A program made the position numbers and the translations under genes. A stretch of DNA of 64,000 nt, from NCBI GenBank assembly GCA_021414085.1, contig JAIOPC010000014.1, forward strand, positions 496,001 through 560,000, read 5' to 3'. How positions within the stretch are numbered: the first letter of the stretch is position 1; each line of letters starts with the position of its first letter. Under the pieces are notes generated by a model, which saw nothing but the letters and a program-made list of their open reading frames with translations, was not told the DNA's origin and did no database searches. Below, piece after piece: positions 60,406 through 64,000 of this stretch. The stretch is from Actinomycetes bacterium (GTDB taxonomy: Bacteria; Actinomycetota; Acidimicrobiia; Acidimicrobiales; Ilumatobacteraceae).

Positions 60406-61788
60406 GTGGCTGCTAGTGATCCGACCCTATGGACAGCGGTCGAACAAGCTGCAGCCATTGCTCGCGGCGAGCTCGGAAGCGAGGAACTCCTCGACCAGTG
60501 CCTCGAGCGCATCGAAAGAGTCAACGCGGATGTCAACGCTGTGTGCACGCTCGCTGTCGACCCTGCGCGCGATCGTGCCCGCCAAGCAGACGCCGCCACG
60601 GTGCGCGGCGAGTCGTGGGGGCCGCTGCACGGTTTGCCGATCACCATCAAGGATGCGATCGCGACCGCGGGCATCCGGTCCACCGGCGGTGCCACACAAC
60701 TGCGCGACAACGTTCCCACCACCGACGCGCCGGCCGTCGCGTCGTTGAAAGCTGCTGGCGCGATTGTTTTCGGCAAGACGAACCTCCCCGAGTGGAGCGG
60801 CGACTTCCAGTCGTTCAACGACATGTTTGGCACGACCAACAACCCGTGGGATCTTGCGCGCACGCCCGGCGGGTCGTCGGGCGGCGCGGCCGCAGCCGTC
60901 GCGTGCGGGATGACGAGCTTCGAGCTCGGCACCGACATCGGCGGTTCGGTGCGCGTGCCGGCGGCTTTCTGTGGCGTGTACGGCCACAAGCCCAGTTGGG
61001 GTCTCATTCCGACATTCGGCTATCTCGATGAACCGCGCAGCTGCGACGGCGTCGGGGGCGTCGAAAGCGACATCAACGTGTTTGGCCCCCTCGCTCGCGG
61101 TGTCGATGATCTAGCCCTCCTTGTCGACGTGCTTGCTCGGCCCATAGCGGAACCATTGCCGCCAACGTTGAAGTCGCTTGCTGGACTTCGCATCGCGGCA
61201 TGGATCGACGAACCCGTGCTGCAGATCGACAACGAAATGTCGACGATGCTGCACAGCGCGATGGATGGTCTCGCCTCCGCCGGCGCGCTCATCGAGCGTG
61301 GCGCGCGACCCGCGCTCGACGTCGATGCTGCGTGGCGAATGGGCACGCGTCTGATCGGCGAAGCCACGACGGTGCACTCGGCTGAGGAACTTCCCGGCGC
61401 GCTCAGCCATCGTCAGTGGATGCTGATGCACCGCGAGCGAGCCAGGCTGCGGCTGGTGTGGGCAAAGTTCTTCGAGAGCTTCGACGTACTGATGTGCCCG
61501 GTCACGTTGTTGCCAGCAATCAAGCACGACCAAACCGGAAACTGGGCGACGCGTCGAATCACAGTGAACGCCGTCGACCGGTCGTACGTCGAGCTAGAGG
61601 GTTGGCCAGCGTTGATCGGCAGCGTGTACCTGCCGAGCACGGTTGTGCCAGTGGGTCTCACGTCGTCGGGCTTGCCGATAGGCATACAAATCGTCGCGCC
61701 CTATCTGCACGACCGAACGTCTCTCAAGGTGGCCGCGCTGACGGTCGATGTAACAGGCGGATACACACCGCCGCTCATCGTCCGCTAA
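60406..61788 (+). CDS. Amidase (amidase-signature family)
   Basis: 460 aa from the GTG at 60406. Ser-Ser-Lys triad: Lys in LPITIKDAIAT, cis-Ser in TPGGSSGGAAAAVA and nucleophile Ser in ELGTDIGGSVRVPAA. KTNLPEWSGDFQSFNDMFG is typical of the broad amidase group. Cytoplasmic, substrate unknown; not GatA by context because gatB/gatC are absent. Confidence 0.87.
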   Translation: MAASDPTLWTAVEQAAAIARGELGSEELLDQCLERIERVNADVNAVCTLAVDPARDRARQADAATVRGESWGPLHGLPITIKDAIATAGIRSTGGATQLRDNVPTTDAPAVASLKAAGAIVFGKTNLPEWSGDFQSFNDMFGTTNNPWDLARTPGGSSGGAAAAVACGMTSFELGTDIGGSVRVPAAFCGVYGHKPSWGLIPTFGYLDEPRSCDGVGGVESDINVFGPLARGVDDLALLVDVLARPIAEPLPPTLKSLAGLRIAAWIDEPVLQIDNEMSTMLHSAMDGLASAGALIERGARPALDVDAAWRMGTRLIGEATTVHSAEELPGALSHRQWMLMHRERARLRLVWAKFFESFDVLMCPVTLLPAIKHDQTGNWATRRITVNAVDRSYVELEGWPALIGSVYLPSTVVPVGLTSSGLPIGIQIVAPYLHDRTSLKVAALTVDVTGGYTPPLIVR

Positions 61789-61819
61789 CCAGCAAACACC
61801 GCACCGGAGTTCCATCGTC

Positions 61820-63562
61820 GTGAAGGCCGCCCTTCAGTCACCGCCGACTCGTGGCAGCGCGCGTCTGCTCAAGTGCCTTGGTGCGTCGATCCTTCTGGGC
61901 ATGCTCGTCACGGCGATCACAGCCGCGCCAGCCTCGGCAACGCCGCCCACCTACACCGGTCTCGTGCCTGCTCGGTTGCTCGATACGCGGCCGGGTTCCA
62001 CGACTGTGGATGGAATGTTCGTGGGTGGCGGGCAGGTTGGTGCTGGGTCAGTTGTGAGTGTGCCGGTTCTGGGGCGTGGTGGTGTGCCGTTGTCGGGCGT
62101 TGGTGCTGTGGCTCTCAACGTGACGGTGGCTGCGTCGACGGCGAATTCGTTCTTGACGGTGTTTCCGGCCGGGGCGTCGTTGCCGACGGCGTCGAACTTG
62201 AACTTTGCAGCAGGGCAAACGATTGCGAACATGGTGATTGTGCCGGTCGCTGCCGACGGCAAGATCAGCGTCTTCAACAGCGCTGGCCAGACGCACCTGA
62301 TTGTCGATGTGCTCGGCTGGTTCGCCGACGGCGCCGGCTATGTGGGTGCTGCGTCGTCGCGCCTGCTCGATACGCGGCCGGGTTCGGCGACCGTGGATGG
62401 GATGTTCGTGGGCGCCGGGCAGGTCGGTGCTGGGTCGGTCGTGAGTGTGCCGGTTCTGGGACGTGGTGGGGTGCCGCTGTCGGGCGTTGGTGCTGTGGCT
62501 CTCAACGTGACAGCCGCCGCGCCGACGGCGAATTCGTTCTTGACGGTGTTTCCTGCCGGGGCAACGTTGCCGACGGCGTCGAACTTGAACTTTGCGGCTG
62601 GGCAGACGATTGCCAACACGGTGATCGTGCCGGTCGGTCCCGATGGACGCGTGAGCCTCTACAACAGCACTGGTCAAACGCATTTGATCGTCGATGTGCT
62701 TGGTTGGTTCGAGGACGAAGCCGCCTATGCGGGGTTCTCACCAGCTCGTCTCCTCGACACGCGCGTCGGCGGTGGGACCGTTGATGGACAGTTCGCGGGT
62801 GGCGGCCAGGTTGGGCCCGAGTCGGTGTTGAGTGTGCCGGTGTTGGGTCGTGGCGGCGTGCCCGCGTCGGGTGTCGGCGCAGTCGCAGTCAACGTGACAG
62901 CCGTGCAGCCCTGTGCGAGTTCGTTCTTAACGGTCTTTCCGGCGGGGTTGTCAGTGCCGACGGCGTCGAGCTTGAACTTCGGTGCTGGCCAGACGATTGC
63001 GAACACGGTGATCGTGCCCGTCGGTTCTGACGGAAAGGTCAGCCTCTACAACAGCACCGGTCAGGCCGACCTGTTGGTCGACGTGCTCGGCTGGTTTGCG
63101 GGCAACCCGATCAGTGGCGGGTCGCCGGTAACGGTCACCTCAAGTGGAGGTTGCGGACCGACCGGCGCTCCCGCGTCCCCGGTTTCGCAGGAGTGCACAT
63201 CGCTGACGAACGCGCATCGTGCGGCGGCGGGCGTTGCTCCGGTGACAGTGAGCCTGACGCTCAACGCTGCGGCGCAGGGTCATAGCGACTACCAAGCCGC
63301 GATCAAGACGATGACGCACGATGGTCCGTACGGCAACAGTCCCGGCACCCGCATGAGCAACGCCGGTTACTCCTGGCGCACGTGGGGCGAGAACGTGGCG
63401 TACGGCTACATCGACTGTTCCGCTGTGATCACCGCGTGGATGAACAGTCCCGGTCACCGCGCCAACATGTTGAACCCGGCATACACGAACATCGGTATCG
63501 CCGTCGCGGTCGGATCAAATGGTTACAAGTACTGGACGATGGATCTGGCCGCACCGCGTTAA
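61820..63562 (+). CDS. Secreted CAP-domain protein with three beta-rich repeats
   Basis: 580 aa. Signal peptide with cleavage likely after APASA (residue 40). Three near-identical 129 aa repeats start at residues 45, 174 and 303 (each with ARLLDTRPG-like or SRLLDTRPG start, VPVLGRGGVP, LNFAAGQTIAN and VDVLGWF). A C-terminal CAP/SCP domain (residues about 455-580) has ECTSLTNAHRAAAGVAPV, TWGENVAYGY, SPGHRANMLNPAYTNIGIAVA. Repeat units 1 and 2 are nearly identical in DNA. Likely exported, cell-surface or matrix protein. GTG start. Its TAA and the next gene's stop overlap on opposite strands. Confidence 0.88.
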   Translation: MKAALQSPPTRGSARLLKCLGASILLGMLVTAITAAPASATPPTYTGLVPARLLDTRPGSTTVDGMFVGGGQVGAGSVVSVPVLGRGGVPLSGVGAVALNVTVAASTANSFLTVFPAGASLPTASNLNFAAGQTIANMVIVPVAADGKISVFNSAGQTHLIVDVLGWFADGAGYVGAASSRLLDTRPGSATVDGMFVGAGQVGAGSVVSVPVLGRGGVPLSGVGAVALNVTAAAPTANSFLTVFPAGATLPTASNLNFAAGQTIANTVIVPVGPDGRVSLYNSTGQTHLIVDVLGWFEDEAAYAGFSPARLLDTRVGGGTVDGQFAGGGQVGPESVLSVPVLGRGGVPASGVGAVAVNVTAVQPCASSFLTVFPAGLSVPTASSLNFGAGQTIANTVIVPVGSDGKVSLYNSTGQADLLVDVLGWFAGNPISGGSPVTVTSSGGCGPTGAPASPVSQECTSLTNAHRAAAGVAPVTVSLTLNAAAQGHSDYQAAIKTMTHDGPYGNSPGTRMSNAGYSWRTWGENVAYGYIDCSAVITAWMNSPGHRANMLNPAYTNIGIAVAVGSNGYKYWTMDLAAPR

Positions 63563-64000
63563 GCGGAAGGGCGCTCGCCCTGAACCGCCGGCCGGCCAAC
63601 ACCCGGTACCCCAACGACTAGCACGTTCTTTCCCATGAATCGCCGAGTCAATGGCGTCACAAGTCGCGAGATCGGCAACACGATGCGCTCGAAGATCCAC
63701 AGCAGCCGTGGCGACAACGACGACACGCCACCGACCCGTCCGCCCGCGAAGTAAGCGATCGCGCCGACCGGGTCGAGATATTGCGCGTGCACGACGTCGT
63801 AGCCAGCGGCCCGGAAATCTCGGGAGAGGCGGGTGGTGACGAACCGGCGCCAATGGCCCGACATGCGATCGATCTCGCTGTACAGCGCCTCGTGTGCCGG
63901 GCCGAACACCACGAGTCGTCCATCAGGTGCGCACCTAGAACGGGCGGCGACGAGTTCCGGAATCAGATCGCGAATGTGTTCCGCGGAGTTGCAATACAAG
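63559..64000 (-). CDS. Class I SAM-dependent methyltransferase, C-terminal part (runs off right edge)
   Basis: Only the C-terminal 147 codons are present and the start is beyond 64000. YCNSAEHIRDLIPELVAARS, CAPDGRLVVFGPAHEALYSEIDRMSGHWRRF, TTRLSRDFRAAGYDVVHAQYLDPVGAIAYF follow the post-motif I region of methyltransferases near glycan clusters. It is convergent with the CAP gene, their stops sharing TTAA. Confidence 0.72.
   Translation of the reverse strand, partial: LYCNSAEHIRDLIPELVAARSRCAPDGRLVVFGPAHEALYSEIDRMSGHWRRFVTTRLSRDFRAAGYDVVHAQYLDPVGAIAYFAGGRVGGVSSLSPRLLWIFERIVLPISRLVTPLTRRFMGKNVLVVGVPGVGRPAVQGERPSA

Noticed and set aside
61952-63106. Three long repeats considered as a CRISPR-like or mobile repeat
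   Set aside because: They are in-frame protein repeats within one open frame, with no short spacers or transposase.

Overview
The window is GC-rich, densely coded actinobacterial DNA with many GTG and TTG starts and many ATGA/GTGA gene overlaps. The gene set includes an F420-type luciferase-like oxidoreductase, KorAB, ethylmalonyl-CoA pathway enzymes, a SufU-type SUF system and secreted CAP/repeat proteins. Together these suggest Actinomycetota, most likely an Acidimicrobiia-like (Ilumatobacter-type) organism. That placement is inferred, not proven. No rRNA, tRNA, CRISPR array or insertion sequence was seen, and no stretch over 300 bases lacks a gene.

Layout. 1-1884: edge of an HrpB helicase, a thioredoxin-fold protein without CxxC, an IF-2B-like protein and a PPOX flavoprotein. 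1996-12282: a reductive pyrimidine/hydantoin catabolic block (beta-ureidopropionase, dihydropyrimidinase, methylmalonate-semialdehyde dehydrogenase, LLM oxidoreductase, then an ABC importer with a THI5/NMT1-like binding protein), interrupted by an atypical glycosyltransferase and closed by a UUCG-loop terminator. 12390-18869: EamA exporter, KorAB, a DUF2786 protein and a class III aminotransferase that could supply the beta-alanine step. 18898-24855: dienelactone hydrolase, then mcl2-mcl1 and mcd of the ethylmalonyl-CoA pathway. With a MaoC hydratase at 37671, these could assimilate the acetyl-CoA made from pyrimidines.

25505-34213: a complete, translationally coupled kdp potassium-uptake operon with kdpF, kdpD and kdpE. 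It is headed by a kinase-less DUF4118 protein flanked by two paralogous single-pass mini-proteins. 34326-39025: serine hydrolase, flippase-like protein, enolase-superfamily enzyme, MaoC and MutY. 39022-41865: an operon of alpha/beta hydrolase, a thioredoxin-fused protein of unknown function, and a UGSC-family selenoprotein read through an in-frame UGA with a SECIS-like hairpin behind it.

43229-46102: ferredoxin and a DUF1800/DUF1501 pair. 46168-57245: a SUF iron-sulfur assembly locus split into a plus-strand arm (sufB, methyltransferase, Cys-rich protein, sufD, Rieske protein, sufC, ybaK) and a minus-strand arm (second sufC, sufS, sufU, nucleoside hydrolase, DUF2889). SufB carries two inteins. 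A shared palindrome (TACTA-N6-TAGTA type) precedes sufB, sufD and the minus-strand sufC, suggesting one regulator. 57300-64000: PLP decarboxylase, desaturase, MBL hydrolase, amidase, a triplicated-repeat CAP protein and a partial methyltransferase. A nested palindromic GGGGGTTTC repeat occurs three times between genes (near 1.9, 19.6 and 59.7 kb).
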